From the NCBI GenBank assembly GCA_010206225.2, contig VIQU02000012.1, positions 1-64,000 of the forward strand: DNA of 64,000 nt, in the 5' to 3' direction. The translations under genes were made by a program, and so were the position numbers. Positions 28,001 to 37,192 of this stretch are shown piece after piece. How positions within the stretch are numbered: the first letter of the stretch is position 1; every line of letters begins with the position of its first letter. The notes under the pieces are model-generated. The model did no database searches. It was not told the origin of the DNA and saw only the letters and a program-made list of their open reading frames with translations. This DNA is from Lachnospiraceae bacterium MD308 (GTDB lineage Bacteria; Bacillota; Clostridia; Lachnospirales; Lachnospiraceae).

Positions 28001-29545
28001 GGGGAACCTCTTGTGAAAGACGGATTTGATATTCCCTTTGAGACATTCTTGGGATTTAAAGGGAATAAAGAGCCGGATATTGATCTTAACTTTTCGGGCG
28101 ATTATCAGAGCAACGCTCACAAATATACGGAGGTGATCTTTGGGGCCGGGCAGACCTATCGTGCCGGGACGATCGGCACGCTGGCAGATAAGACAGCGTT
28201 TGGATATGTGAAGAATTATTATTCAGAGCGCGGGCAGGGAAAAAGAGTATGTGAGATTAATCGTATTGTACAGGGATGTACGGGAATCCGGAGAAGTACG
28301 GGCCAGCATCCAGGGGGAATTATCGTGCTTCCTTTGGGGGAGGATATTAACTCCTTCACTCCTGTACAGCATCCGGCCAACGATCTGAATACGGATATTG
28401 TTACGACGCATTTTGACTACCACTCTATAGATCATAACTTATTGAAGCTTGACATTCTCGGCCATGATGATCCGACTATGATCAAGACTCTGGAGGAATA
28501 TATCAGTTCTCCGGCTATAGATAATGAATACAATGAGACGGACCATAAGTTCAAAGCTACGGAGATTCCGCTGGATGATAAGGGTGTTATGTCGCTGTTT
28601 CACGATACTTCGGCGCTTGGGATCACACCGGATGATATCGGAGGATGTCCGGTGGGATGTCTTGGCATACCGGAGTTCGGGACGGATTTTGTTATCCAGA
28701 TGGTGGTGGATACAAAGCCTCAGTCACTGTCCGATTTGATCCGTATCTCAGGGCTTTCCCATGGGACGGACGTATGGCTTAACAATGCCCAGGACCTTAT
28801 AAAGAGTGGAAAGGCAACGATTTCTACTGCAATCTGCACCCGTGACGATATTATGACATATCTTATTAATAAGGGAATGGACAGTGAGCTTTCCTTTACG
28901 ATCATGGAAAAGGTGAGGAAAGGAAAAGGATTGACGCCGGAGTTTGAGGAAGCCATGAAGGCGGCCGACGTACCGGATTGGTATATCTGGTCCTGCAAGC
29001 AGATTAAGTATATGTTTCCGAAGGCCCATGCCGCGGCATATGTTATGATGGCATATCGGATCGCTTATTGTAAGATTCATTATCCGCTGGCATATTATGG
29101 CGCTTATTTTGGAATCCGTGCAGATGCATTTTCCTACGAATTGATGTGTCAGGGGAAGGAAAAGCTGAATCAGTATATAGACGACTATAACCGCCGCTTA
29201 GCAAGTCTTTCTCAAAAGGAGCAGGCAACTTTAAAGGATATGCATATCGTACAGGAAATGTATGCAAGAGGTCTGGAATTTGAACCTCTTGATATCTATA
29301 AGGCGCAGGCGACGAAGTTCTTAATCGTGGACGGAAAGCTGATGCCTCCTTTTATCAGTATTGAGGGGATGGGAGAAAAGGCGGCGGAGGCTGTGGCAGA
29401 AGCCGCGAAGGACGGACCGTACTTGTCGAAGGATGATTTCAGGCAGAGAACGAAGGCGAGTAAGACGGTGATCGATTATATGGCGGGAATGGGACTATTT
29501 GGAGCTCTTCCGGAGTCTAATCAGTTATCGCTCTTTGATCTATGA
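25055..29545 (+). CDS. polC: DNA polymerase III PolC-type alpha subunit
   Basis: PolC is the Gram-positive replicative polymerase with built-in proofreading. Order in the 1496-aa protein: N-terminal domains with a Lys/Glu/Ser-rich linker (about 200-235), OB fold (about 270-360), PHP domain from [11 protein letters not shown] (about 370), an exonuclease inserted in the PHP region ([10 protein letters not shown] near 460, with HNAGFDVGF and HHRAVDDA), then the palm with a zinc site (CDKC...CPVCGE) and catalytic [14 protein letters not shown], and [15 protein letters not shown] roughly 20-residue insert follows the latter motif. It overlaps ispG by 8 bp. Confidence 0.98.
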   Translation: MSKTFFEVFPTLKVNQNIEMLFQGVEVTKVTTNTNRDFIRVHILGKHLLPKRTVYDAERLLKDQLFGKSRVQVEIVERYELSEQYTPENLMDEYMDSFILELGQRSAVERSMLKEANCSFEEGNILCLKLNDTIVSQGKKESLTGYLKEVYENRFGLDIDIRVMYETRKESRLKYNELKVRQEVDEILKASAAAHTEKEEESVKVTASKAEEKKESGKNSSQKPSGQRYSGFKKREASMSVRRSNDPNIVYGRDFDDEPLKLSQVVGEMGEITFRGKLISFDMREIRNEKSILMFAITDFTDTIMVKMFVRNDQLPEILAEVKKGAFLKIKGVTTIDKYDGELTIGSVFGIRKIPDFTEGRQDTAPEKRVELHCHTKMSDMDGVSKVEDILKRAHDWGHKAVAITDHGVVQGFTEAHHYLQRLDRSDPFKVIYGVEGYLVDDLQDVAVNERGQSLSDTYVVFDLETTGFSSVKDKIIEIGAVKVADGKITDKFSTFVNPKRPIPFEITQLTSITDQMVMEAPAIETVLPQFLEFVGDAVLVAHNAGFDVGFIEQNCRYQDIAAEFTSVDTVAMARILLPTLSKFKLNIVANALHISLDNHHRAVDDAGATAEIFVKFIEMLRQRGIHTLERLNHFGAQSKDMVKKLPSYHVIILAKNQVGRTNLYTLVSKSHLEYYARRPRIPKSELSKYREGLIVGSACEAGELYQAILNDKSEERISKIVNFYDYLEVQPLGNNRFMIASDKISKVNSEEDLKEINRRIVHLGEQFNKPVVATCDVHFLDPEDEVYRRIIMAGKGFGDADNQAPLYLHTTDEMLAEFEYLGSRKAREIVVENPGRIADMVEKISPVRPDKCPPVIPDSDKQLREICYRKAHSMYGEKLPEIVTERLERELHSIISNGFAVMYIIAQKLVWKSNEDGYLVGSRGSVGSSFVATMAGITEVNPLSPHYYCDKCHYSDFTSDEVRAYAGGCGWDMPDKRCPVCGEPLVKDGFDIPFETFLGFKGNKEPDIDLNFSGDYQSNAHKYTEVIFGAGQTYRAGTIGTLADKTAFGYVKNYYSERGQGKRVCEINRIVQGCTGIRRSTGQHPGGIIVLPLGEDINSFTPVQHPANDLNTDIVTTHFDYHSIDHNLLKLDILGHDDPTMIKTLEEYISSPAIDNEYNETDHKFKATEIPLDDKGVMSLFHDTSALGITPDDIGGCPVGCLGIPEFGTDFVIQMVVDTKPQSLSDLIRISGLSHGTDVWLNNAQDLIKSGKATISTAICTRDDIMTYLINKGMDSELSFTIMEKVRKGKGLTPEFEEAMKAADVPDWYIWSCKQIKYMFPKAHAAAYVMMAYRIAYCKIHYPLAYYGAYFGIRADAFSYELMCQGKEKLNQYIDDYNRRLASLSQKEQATLKDMHIVQEMYARGLEFEPLDIYKAQATKFLIVDGKLMPPFISIEGMGEKAAEAVAEAAKDGPYLSKDDFRQRTKASKTVIDYMAGMGLFGALPESNQLSLFDL

Positions 29546-29579
29546 GAAAGCGTATCGGAACAGAAAGGAATGACAGATT

Positions 29580-30461
29580 ATGAATAACAGATATAAAGGA
29601 ATCATCTATATTATCCTGTCTGCATTTTGCTTTGCATTTATGAACATGTTTGTGCGTCTGGCGGGCGATCTGCCTTCTGTGCAGAAAAGCTTTTTCCGAA
29701 ATTTTGTGGCTGCGGGATTTGCTTTTGTGATTCTATTAAAGGATCGGGTGCCATTTCGGTGCAAAAGAGAAAATTTAATCTATCTGCTGCTGCGTGCCGG
29801 GTTTGGGACAATGGGGATTTTGTGTAATTTCTATGCCATAGACCATCTGGTTCTTGCCGACGCGTCAATGCTGAATAAGATGTCGCCCTTTTTTGCAGTG
29901 CTGTTCAGCTTTCTGGTGTTAAAAGAGAAAGTGACGGCGTCGCAGGCATTGATTGTGGCGGGAGCATTTGCCGGCAGCATGTTCGTAGTCAAGCCTACCT
30001 TCGCGAATATGGATCTGATTCCTTCTATCATAGGACTGCTTGGAGGAATCTGCGCGGGAGCGGCCTATACGATGGTGAGAAAGCTCGGGGAAAACGGTGA
30101 GAAGGGTTCTTTTATTGTATTCTTTTTTTCTTTATTCTCCTGTACGGTAACATTGCCGTGGCTGATCTTTGATTACCATCCCATGACAGCGGCGCAGCTT
30201 GCAGCGCTTCTTATGGCGGGATTCAGTGCTGCGGGCGGACAGTTTTCCATTACGGCGGCCTACACGTGCGCGCCTGCAAGGGAGATTTCCGTGTATGACT
30301 ATTCCCAGATCATATTTGCAGCGCTTCTGGGATTCGCCGTATTCGGGCAGATTCCGGATGTACTGAGCTGGCTTGGATACGGAATCATCTGTACCATGGC
30401 GGTTATCATGTTCTTATATAATACAAGGCATGAACATAAGAAAAAGGAGCTGCGGTCATGA
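29580..30461 (+). CDS. EamA/DMT-family transporter
   Basis: A 293-aa drug/metabolite transporter with ten predicted membrane helices in two EamA repeats (first repeat about 5-135, second about 150-285). The substrate is unknown; RhaT- or YdcZ-like amino-acid or metabolite export is typical. AAAGGA precedes the start. It overlaps the next ORF by 4 bp (ATGA), so it is translationally coupled to mnmM, with no obvious functional link. Confidence 0.9.
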   Translation: MNNRYKGIIYIILSAFCFAFMNMFVRLAGDLPSVQKSFFRNFVAAGFAFVILLKDRVPFRCKRENLIYLLLRAGFGTMGILCNFYAIDHLVLADASMLNKMSPFFAVLFSFLVLKEKVTASQALIVAGAFAGSMFVVKPTFANMDLIPSIIGLLGGICAGAAYTMVRKLGENGEKGSFIVFFFSLFSCTVTLPWLIFDYHPMTAAQLAALLMAGFSAAGGQFSITAAYTCAPAREISVYDYSQIIFAALLGFAVFGQIPDVLSWLGYGIICTMAVIMFLYNTRHEHKKKELRS

Positions 30462-31021
30462 AACAGTCACAGATTACTCTCTGGTGCCATGAGATTATCC
30501 GGTCTCAGGCAGCGGAGGGAGGATTTTATATTGACGCGACAATGGGAAAGGGAAATGATACATTATTCTTATGCGGGATCGCGGGAGAGGCAGGCAGTGT
30601 GTTAGCGTTTGACATACAGAGACAGGCGCTTTTGTATACAGAAGACCTGTTAAAGAGTTATGGGATGGAACAGAGGGCAAGGCTGATTCTGGATGGTCAT
30701 GAGCATATGGGAAATTATGCAAAAGACGAGACGGCGGATGTTATCTGTTTTAATTTTGGGTATCTTCCCGGCGGGGATCATAAGATAGCGACATGTGCGG
30801 ATACAAGTATTGCGGCGGTGGAAAAAGGGCTTTCCATATTAAAACACGGTGGGATGATGAGCCTTTGTATTTACAGCGGGGGAGATACGGGATTTGAGGA
30901 AAAGGAAGTAATTCTTTCATATCTGAGGAAGCTCCCGTCAAAAAAATTCACGGTAATCGTAAATGAATACTGGAATCGAGAGAATCATCCTCCGGTTCCG
31001 GCATTTATCTTTAAAGCATAA
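30458..31021 (+). CDS. mnmM: tRNA wobble-uridine methyltransferase MnmM (YtqB family)
   Basis: This 187-aa class I SAM-dependent methyltransferase has the SAM loop YIDATMGKGNDT (about 24-35), the NFGYLPGGDH motif (about 99-108) and the C-terminal NHPPVPAFIF typical of the rRNA_methylase/YtqB family. From memory of Bacillus work, YtqB (MnmM) methylates nm5(s2)U34 to mnm5(s2)U34. Its usual partner YtqA (MnmL) is encoded at 8721-9659, so both halves of this MnmC-independent route are in the window though not adjacent. Confidence 0.88.
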   Translation: MKQSQITLWCHEIIRSQAAEGGFYIDATMGKGNDTLFLCGIAGEAGSVLAFDIQRQALLYTEDLLKSYGMEQRARLILDGHEHMGNYAKDETADVICFNFGYLPGGDHKIATCADTSIAAVEKGLSILKHGGMMSLCIYSGGDTGFEEKEVILSYLRKLPSKKFTVIVNEYWNRENHPPVPAFIFKA

Positions 31022-31052
31022 GAGACGGCATTTGGAAAGGAGATAAAATTTC

Positions 31053-31529
31053 ATGAGAAGAACAGACAGAGAAGTCAAGGATACGGAAGAGATCAAAAGA
31101 ATACTTGACGGCTGCAAAGTATGCAGGCTTGGGTTATCAGACGGCGGGAAGCCCTATATCGTTCCGATGAATATGGCGTATGATTTTGATGGAGAAGAGC
31201 TGGTAATCTATTTCCACTGTGCAAAGGAGGGGAAGAAGCTTGAACTGCTCCGTAAGAATGCGCAGGCAGGGTTTGAGATGGACAGGGAGATTTCACTGAT
31301 AGAAGGGAATACGCCCTGTCAGTACAGTTATCAGTATGAAAGTATCATTGGCGGCGGGTATGCAGAGCTTGTAGAGGATGAGCAGGAGAAAAGTAAAGCG
31401 CTTGCCAAGATCATGAAGCACCAGACAGGGAAAGAGTTTGATGATTTTGTGAAAAATCCAAAGCTTTCGCGTGCAGTTGCGATTATTAAGCTGACGGCAG
31501 AGGAGTATTCCTGCAAAAGCAGCGTATAA
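31053..31529 (+). CDS. pyridoxamine 5'-phosphate oxidase-like flavoprotein (NimA type)
   Basis: A 158-aa split-barrel FMN protein. MRRTDREVKD..EIKRIL..CKVCRLGL..GGKPYIVPM and YFHCAKEGKKLELL match the 5-nitroimidazole-resistance (Nim)-like branch of the PNPOx family, whose natural substrates are mostly unknown. AAGGAG lies upstream. A weak hairpin (AGAATGC/GCATTCT) follows the stop. Calling it a resistance gene would go beyond the evidence. Confidence 0.85.
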   Translation: MRRTDREVKDTEEIKRILDGCKVCRLGLSDGGKPYIVPMNMAYDFDGEELVIYFHCAKEGKKLELLRKNAQAGFEMDREISLIEGNTPCQYSYQYESIIGGGYAELVEDEQEKSKALAKIMKHQTGKEFDDFVKNPKLSRAVAIIKLTAEEYSCKSSV

Positions 31530-31602
31530 AGAATGCAATGCATTCTGAAGCATAAGATTTTTTGACAGATTTTCTTAAGAGTTTTTGCTCACAAATTACA
31601 AC

Positions 31603-31631
31603 TTTAAATTGGAAAAGTATTATGATATACT
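31603..31631 (+). promoter_or_regulatory. candidate promoter for the iorAB-paaK operon
   Basis: TTTAAA (31603-31608), 17 bp, TATACT (31626-31631), 32 bp before iorA. Confidence 0.5.
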
Positions 31632-31662
31632 TAAAGATATTTACGAAAGGATGGACTGAGGA

Positions 31663-33417
31663 ATGTCAGAAACGAATAAAGTAATTATGCTCGGCAATGA
31701 GGCTATCGCCAGAGGCGCCTATGAGGCCGGTGTAAAGGTATCTGCGGCATATCCGGGTACGCCGAGCACAGAGATCAGCGAATATCTGGTGCAGTACAAA
31801 GATGATTTGTACTGTGAATGGTCTCCCAACGAGAAGGTTGCCACGGAGGTGGCGGTTGGCGCATCTCTGGCGGGCACAAGAGCGATGGCGTGCATGAAGC
31901 ATGTGGGATTCAATGTGGCGGCAGATCCGGCATACAGCGTTTCTTATATGGGAGTGAATGGGGGACTTGTGATCGTAGTAGCGGATGATCCCGGGCTTTA
32001 CAGTTCACAAAATGAACAGGATACGAGAATGGTAGCCCGAGCTGCTAAGCTTCCGGTTATCGAGCCGGCGGACAGCGCAGAGGCGAAGGAATACATGAAG
32101 CTTGCATTTGAACTTAGTGAGAAGTTTGACCGGCCATTTGTATACCGGACGACGACAAGGCTTGCGCATTCCCAGGGAATTGTGGAATTAGAAGACAGAC
32201 AGGATATTTTGGATAAGGAATATGTGAAGGATATCCGGCGGACAGTTATGATGCCGGGGAATGCAAAGCTTCGCCATATCGAGATTGAAAAGCGTAACGA
32301 TGAGCTTGCAGAGGCGGCTGATACGCTGTCAGTTAACAGAGTGGAGATGAATGACACGAAGATCGGCGTTATTACCAGCGGCATTCCATACCAGTATGTG
32401 AAGGAGGCGCTGCCCGGTGCTTCTGTCTTAAAGCTTGGTCTGGTGAACCCATTGCCTAAGAAACTGATCAAAGATTTCGCGGCGAAGGTTGAAAAACTCT
32501 ACATCGTAGAGGAGCTTGATCCAGTCATTGAAGAGCAGGTGAAGTCATGGGGAATCGAAGCCATCGGAAAAGAGATCTTCACTATACAGGGCGAATACAG
32601 CGCCAACATGCTGCGGACAGCGGTCCTGAAAGAGGAGATTGCCCTTGCAAAGCCTGCCGAAGCTCCGGGGAGGCCGCCGATCCTATGTCCGGGATGTCCC
32701 CACAGAAGCGTTTACTATGTGCTGAATAAATTAAAATTCCATGCGGCGGGAGATATCGGCTGCTATACCCTTGGAGCAGTGGCACCTCTCAGTGTCGTAG
32801 ATACAACTATGTGTATGGGCTCAAGCATTTCCACGCTTCATGGTATGGAGAAAGCAAAGGGAAAGAATTACATAAAAAACTGGGTAGCAGTGATCGGCGA
32901 TTCTACATTTTTGCATACAGGTATCAATTCTCTGATGAATATGACTTATAACAATGCAACAGGAACTGTTATGATCCTTGACAATTCCACTACAGGAATG
33001 ACAGGTCATCAGGATCATGCGGCTACAGGAAAGACGCTGCAGGGCGATGCAACTTATGCCATCGACATTCCGGCGCTTTGCCGTGCAGTGGGAGTGAAAA
33101 ATGTTATCGAGGTCAATGCTTTTGATATTGCAGAGCTTGAAAAGACCATTAAAGAGGAAGCAGCGAAGGATGAGGTGTCTGTTATCATCACAAAATCTCC
33201 CTGTGTACTTTTAAGCAAGGGGAAGAAGCCACTCTACACCGCTTTCGCGGACAAATGTAAAAAATGCGGCATGTGCATGAAGCCGGGATGTCCGGCTATG
33301 ACAAAGAATTCAGACGGTACGGTTAAAATTGACGATACCATGTGTACCGGCTGCGGTCTTTGCGGCAGTTTATGTAAGTTTGGGGCAATTGAACTGGTAA
33401 AGGAGGGTGTCAGATAA
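31663..33417 (+). CDS. iorA: indolepyruvate:ferredoxin oxidoreductase, alpha subunit
   Basis: IorA oxidises aryl-pyruvates (from Trp, Phe or Tyr) with CoA to aryl-acetyl-CoA and CO2, reducing ferredoxin. The 584-aa protein has the N-terminal pyrimidine-binding domain (GNEAIARGAYEAGV, AYPGTPSTEI), a TPP-binding domain after the CPGCPHR motif (about residue 345-350), with GDSTFLHTG, and two ferredoxin-type [4Fe-4S] motifs from about residue 532 (CKKCGMCMKPGC and CTGCGLCGSLC). The stop overlaps the iorB ATG by one base. It heads a five-gene operon. Confidence 0.96.
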   Translation: MSETNKVIMLGNEAIARGAYEAGVKVSAAYPGTPSTEISEYLVQYKDDLYCEWSPNEKVATEVAVGASLAGTRAMACMKHVGFNVAADPAYSVSYMGVNGGLVIVVADDPGLYSSQNEQDTRMVARAAKLPVIEPADSAEAKEYMKLAFELSEKFDRPFVYRTTTRLAHSQGIVELEDRQDILDKEYVKDIRRTVMMPGNAKLRHIEIEKRNDELAEAADTLSVNRVEMNDTKIGVITSGIPYQYVKEALPGASVLKLGLVNPLPKKLIKDFAAKVEKLYIVEELDPVIEEQVKSWGIEAIGKEIFTIQGEYSANMLRTAVLKEEIALAKPAEAPGRPPILCPGCPHRSVYYVLNKLKFHAAGDIGCYTLGAVAPLSVVDTTMCMGSSISTLHGMEKAKGKNYIKNWVAVIGDSTFLHTGINSLMNMTYNNATGTVMILDNSTTGMTGHQDHAATGKTLQGDATYAIDIPALCRAVGVKNVIEVNAFDIAELEKTIKEEAAKDEVSVIITKSPCVLLSKGKKPLYTAFADKCKKCGMCMKPGCPAMTKNSDGTVKIDDTMCTGCGLCGSLCKFGAIELVKEGVR

Positions 33418-33986
33418 TGGCAGTAAAGAATATTATGATCGTCGGCGTCGGGGGACAGGGAACACTTCTTACCAGTAGGATACTCGGCGGTCTTGCTACT
33501 TTGGGCGGCTATGATGTGAAACTTTCCGAGGTTCATGGTATGGCGCAGAGAGGCGGAAGCGTGGTGACTTTTGTACGGTACGGCAAAAAGGTGGCGGAAC
33601 CTATCGTAGAAGAAGGACAAGCAGACGTGATCATTGCCTTTGAGCGGCTTGAGGCATTAAGATATGCTCACTTTTTGAAGAAGGACGGCGCATTAATCGT
33701 CAATGACTGGCGGATCGATCCGATGCCGGTTGTAATCGGAGCGGCAGAGTATCCGGAAGGGATTCTGGAGACTTTACAGAAGGAGCATAAGGTATATGCG
33801 GTAAATGCTACAGAGGAATCCAAAAAACTTGGAAATCCGAGAGTGTTCAATCTGATTGTTCTCGGAATTGCAGCACAGCATATGGACTTTACAAAAGAGC
33901 AGTGGTATGAGGTGATCCAAAAGACTGTTCCTTTCAAGACGGTTGAAATCAACAAAAAGGCATTCGATGTAGGCTGCCGCCTGTAG
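33417..33986 (+). CDS. iorB: indolepyruvate:ferredoxin oxidoreductase, beta subunit
   Basis: The 189-aa gamma-domain subunit partners IorA and carries the CoA/pyruvate-binding part of the complex. It begins with the nucleotide-binding-like VGVGGQGTLLTSRILG and continues with VHGMAQRGGSVVTFVRYG, both typical of the POR/IOR gamma family. It is coupled to iorA (TAATG overlap). The 119-bp gap to paaK contains a bulged hairpin around 34036-34061 but no clear terminator, so transcription probably continues. Confidence 0.95.
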   Translation: MAVKNIMIVGVGGQGTLLTSRILGGLATLGGYDVKLSEVHGMAQRGGSVVTFVRYGKKVAEPIVEEGQADVIIAFERLEALRYAHFLKKDGALIVNDWRIDPMPVVIGAAEYPEGILETLQKEHKVYAVNATEESKKLGNPRVFNLIVLGIAAQHMDFTKEQWYEVIQKTVPFKTVEINKKAFDVGCRL

Positions 33987-34105
33987 AAAGGCGGTTATCG
34001 CGCAAGATTATATAAAAAGCAGATATAAAGATAATTTTAGCCGGAAGAAAGACTTCGGCTCTTAAGATTATAAAATATATGAAGGAATGAACAGGAGAAA
34101 AAGAT

Positions 34106-35437
34106 ATGGCAAGAGTAGAACTGGCTGATTGGCAAGAGCAAATCAGAGATCCGAAGGTTGAATGCATGAGCAGGGATGAAATGAGCGAACTACAAGGTGA
34201 GAGACTTGTAAGGCAGGTAAAGAATGTATACGAGAATGTCCCATTTTACAAGAAGAAGATGGATGAGCTCGGGGTGCTGCCGGGGGATATTAAAGGAATC
34301 GAGGATATCGGGAAACTCCCCTTTACAACAAAGGAGGATTTAAGGGATAATTATCCATTCGGGCTTCTGGCGGTTCCGAAGGAGAAGATCGCAAGGGTTC
34401 AGGGAACATCCGGAACAACAGGAAAGCTTACATTGGCTTCCTATACCCGGAACGATGTCGACATCTGGGGAGAATGTGTGGCAAGAGGTCTTGTGATGGC
34501 AGGACTGACTTCTGCTGACCGTATTCATGTATGCTATGGGTACGGACTTTTTACAGGAGGTATGGGACTGGATCTTGGCGCAAAAGCTCTTGGTGCGATG
34601 GCGATCCCGATGTCGTCAGGAAATACAAAACGTCAGCTTATGTGTATGGAGGACTTCGGCGCAACAGCGTTTGGCTGTACGCCTTCTTATGCGCTGTATC
34701 TTGCGGAGGCGGCAGCAGAGGCAGGAATCGTAGACCGCCTGCAGATCAAGGCGAGTATTAATGGCGCGGAGCCGTGGACAGAGGCGATGCGTAAGAAGAT
34801 CGAAAGTATTTTAAAAATCAATACCTTTGATATCTATGGGCTCTGTGAGATCACAGGGCCGGGCGTTGCCGTAGATTGTATTCACCATAAAGGACTTCAT
34901 GTGTATGAAGATCATTTCTATCCGGAGATCTTAAATCCGGCGGATCAGAGTGCATGTGCCGAGGGAGAAACCGGAGAGCTTGTATTTACAACTCTTACAA
35001 AGGAAGGTATGCCTCTTCTTCGTTACCGCACAAAGGATCTTACAAGCATCCAGTACGGTATTTGCGAATGCGGAAGAACTCTGCCCAGAATCCAGAAGTT
35101 CACCGGACGTACCGATGATATGAAGGTTATCCGCGGCGTCAATGTATTTCCGACACAGGTTGAGGCAGCCCTTCTTTCAATCGGCGGCGGCGTAGCTCCG
35201 CACTACATGCTTATTGTAGATCGTGAGAATAATTTGGATGTCCTTACTGTAATGGTAGAGGTAGATGAGAAGTATTTCTCAGACGAGATCCGTAAGCTGG
35301 ACGAGCTTAAGAATAAGGTGGGGGCGGTTCTGAAGCAAGCGCTTGGCGTGTCAGTAAAAGTGAAGCTTGTAGAACCAAAGACAATTCAGAGAAGTGAAGG
35401 AAAAGCGAAACGTGTCATTGATAACAGAGAATTATAA
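34106..35437 (+). CDS. paaK: phenylacetate-CoA ligase family enzyme
   Basis: This 443-aa adenylate-forming enzyme has the AMP-binding loop VQGTSGTTGKLTLASYT, the YGLCEITGPGVA motif and the C-terminal GRTDDMKVIRGVNVFPTQVE of PaaK. In an anaerobe beside iorAB it most likely runs in the ATP-forming direction, releasing phenyl- or indole-acetate from its CoA ester, an idea established for archaeal and clostridial aryl-acid fermentation but inferred here. AGGAG precedes the ATG. Confidence 0.93.
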   Translation: MARVELADWQEQIRDPKVECMSRDEMSELQGERLVRQVKNVYENVPFYKKKMDELGVLPGDIKGIEDIGKLPFTTKEDLRDNYPFGLLAVPKEKIARVQGTSGTTGKLTLASYTRNDVDIWGECVARGLVMAGLTSADRIHVCYGYGLFTGGMGLDLGAKALGAMAIPMSSGNTKRQLMCMEDFGATAFGCTPSYALYLAEAAAEAGIVDRLQIKASINGAEPWTEAMRKKIESILKINTFDIYGLCEITGPGVAVDCIHHKGLHVYEDHFYPEILNPADQSACAEGETGELVFTTLTKEGMPLLRYRTKDLTSIQYGICECGRTLPRIQKFTGRTDDMKVIRGVNVFPTQVEAALLSIGGGVAPHYMLIVDRENNLDVLTVMVEVDEKYFSDEIRKLDELKNKVGAVLKQALGVSVKVKLVEPKTIQRSEGKAKRVIDNREL

Positions 35438-35451
35438 AAAGGAGGCAGAAC

Positions 35452-35895
35452 ATGGGTATCAGTAATACAATACAGCAATTGTCAGTATTTTTAGAGAATA
35501 GAGAAGGACGTCTTGATGATGTATTAGGCGTTCTGGCGGATAAACAGGTGAATATCGTGGCATTAAGCCTTGCGGATACATCCGATTATGGGATGCTGCG
35601 TATGATTGTGTCAGATCCCCACAAGGGGCGCGCGGCACTTAAGGAAGCAGGAATCACGGCCATGCTTACAGACGTAGTAGCGCTTCGGGTTCCTCATGCG
35701 ACGGGTTCTTTGTGTAAGGCAATGCACCAGATTGTAGAAGGCGAAGTTAATATAGAATATATGTATGCATTTGCAAATGGAAGCGATGCGGCGGCAGTAC
35801 TTAAGAGTGATGATCCAGCAAGAGTCATTGATATTCTGAAAGGAAGCGGATTTGATGTGTATTTAGCAGACGAGGCATACCGCGCAAATCAGTAG
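35452..35895 (+). CDS. tandem ACT-domain protein
   Basis: A 147-aa protein with two ACT domains (about 1-70 and 72-145; ...QLSVFLENREGRLDDVLGVLADKQVNIVALSLADTSDYGMLRMIV). Stand-alone double-ACT proteins commonly follow iorAB-paaK and probably sense an aromatic amino acid, though the partner is not known. It starts 14 bp after paaK with AAGGAGG. Confidence 0.9.
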   Translation: MGISNTIQQLSVFLENREGRLDDVLGVLADKQVNIVALSLADTSDYGMLRMIVSDPHKGRAALKEAGITAMLTDVVALRVPHATGSLCKAMHQIVEGEVNIEYMYAFANGSDAAAVLKSDDPARVIDILKGSGFDVYLADEAYRANQ

Positions 35896-35896
35896 G

Positions 35897-36646
35897 ATGG
35901 GGGACCTGATAAAAGATATGGCAAACCTGCAGGAAATTATGAGGAAAATAAGAAATTGCGGCGAGTTGTATGCGGTAGTATCTTTGTGTACACAGATGCC
36001 TTTCGTATCTTGCAATCCAGAAAGCTATGATGACGAGATATTTGTTTATTTCGATAAGGATGGTGCAAATAAGGGGGCAAGATGGCTTCTGGAAGAAAAG
36101 AATCCCATACAGCTTGCAAGGATAGACAAAAAGAGCCGTCTGGCATTCTTCACCAGTCTGCTTCCTATGGGAGTGAATGCTGTCTCGGTGGATAAAGGGC
36201 TGCCCGACGAAACAAAATTTCAGTTAGATCAGTTGATTCACAGACAGACCGCAGAAGAGATGCCCAAAGGGCAGATTCGTATAGAGAATCCGGAGCTTCA
36301 CCTGACAGCTCTTTACTTTGCGCAGGAACTCAGAAAAGAGGCAAAAACAGAGGACAGACTCACGGCGGATCTTGAGGAGTTGAATGAGGAATTGGCTGCC
36401 CATTTCTGCCGCGGCAAATATATTATCGCTATTGAAGAAGGAAAAGGAATCCCATTGCTCCAAAAAAATGGAGATTCCTTTCAGCCGGTCTTTACAGATA
36501 TCCGGGAGTTTCAAAAATTCAATCAGGAGAAAAAGTATGGGGCCGCGGTGTTAGAATATGAAAAAATCAAAGAGGTCCTTACTCCTGAGACAAAAGGAGT
36601 TGCAGTGAATCCATTTGGGGTGAATATTCTGTTGAAGATCAGATGA
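35897..36646 (+). CDS. SseB-family protein
   Basis: This 249-aa protein contains an SseB N-terminal-like domain (LYAVVSLCTQMPFVSCNPESYDDEIFVYFDKDGA) and a second, related C-terminal part (KYIIAIEEGKGIPLLQKNGDSFQPVFTDIREFQKFN, from about 175). SseB proteins are poorly defined; some act as chaperones or occur with secretion systems. The ATG at 35897 is one base after the ACT stop; an alternative start is ATG 35918. It ends the operon, before a strong terminator. Confidence 0.7.
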   Translation: MGDLIKDMANLQEIMRKIRNCGELYAVVSLCTQMPFVSCNPESYDDEIFVYFDKDGANKGARWLLEEKNPIQLARIDKKSRLAFFTSLLPMGVNAVSVDKGLPDETKFQLDQLIHRQTAEEMPKGQIRIENPELHLTALYFAQELRKEAKTEDRLTADLEELNEELAAHFCRGKYIIAIEEGKGIPLLQKNGDSFQPVFTDIREFQKFNQEKKYGAAVLEYEKIKEVLTPETKGVAVNPFGVNILLKIR

Positions 36647-36672
36647 AATGTCCGTCAATCTTGAAAAATGTG

Positions 36673-36710
36673 AAAAAGGGATGCGGCGCTTGCGCTGCAT
36701 CCCTTTTTTC
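36673..36710 (+). terminator. terminator between the ior operon and the cold-shock gene
   Basis: GGGATGCGGCGC (36678-36689) pairs with GCGCTGCATCCC (36692-36703, one G-T), flanked by AAAAA and TTTTTT, so it can work in both directions for the two convergent units. Confidence 0.9.
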
Positions 36711-36798
36711 CGAAATCTCATTTTGTGTATTACTTTTAAATATCAAAGTGCCATATATAAAAAAGGTACATCGAAATTTTGATTATCGTTCCTAAATC

Positions 36799-36996
36799 TT
36801 AGAGTTTTGTGACATTCACTGCCTGAGGTCCTTTTGCACCTTCTGTAACATCATACTCTACTGCCTGTCCCTCTTCCAGAGACTTGAAGCCTTCCATATT
36901 CAGTCCTGAATAATGTACGAATACATCGTTTCCAGCTTCGTCGGAAATGAAGCCGTATCCTTTTTGGTTGTTAAACCACTTAACTGTACCTTTCAT
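36799..36996 (-). CDS. cold-shock protein (CspA/CspB family)
   Basis: A 65-aa single cold-shock domain with RNP1 (KGYGFI) and RNP2 (VFVHYS). It binds single-stranded RNA or DNA and acts as an RNA chaperone. GGAGG is 7 nt before the ATG. Its sigma-A promoter at 37060-37088 implies a leader of about 57 nt. Confidence 0.97.
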   Translation of the reverse strand: MKGTVKWFNNQKGYGFISDEAGNDVFVHYSGLNMEGFKSLEEGQAVEYDVTEGAKGPQAVNVTKL

Positions 36997-37059
36997 TACG
37001 ATACCTCCATAAAAATTAATCCTGCATCACCGTAACATTTGTACAAGTGACACTTCGCT

Positions 37060-37088
37060 AGAATACCATGATTTGAACAAAAAGTCAA
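37060..37088 (-). promoter_or_regulatory. sigma-A promoter for the cold-shock gene
   Basis: On the minus strand TTGACT (37083-37088), 17 bp, TATTCT (37060-37065). Confidence 0.7.
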
Positions 37089-37130
37089 TGGATTTGAGGA
37101 TATTTTTGACGTATAGTAAGGCGGAATTGC

Positions 37131-37159
37131 TTGACGAAAGGGAGGGAAAAGTGTAAAGT
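37131..37159 (+). promoter_or_regulatory. candidate promoter for PTS enzyme I
   Basis: TTGACG (37131-37136), 17 bp, TAAAGT (37154-37159). A TATAAT at 37159-37164 is also present but would need a 22-bp spacer. Confidence 0.5.
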
Positions 37160-37192
37160 ATAATTGGTATAAAACAGTAAAGGAAGTGCACT

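Noticed and set aside
31053-31529. Nitroimidazole resistance gene
   Set aside because: Only broad PNPOx/Nim-family similarity is visible, which does not support a resistance phenotype.
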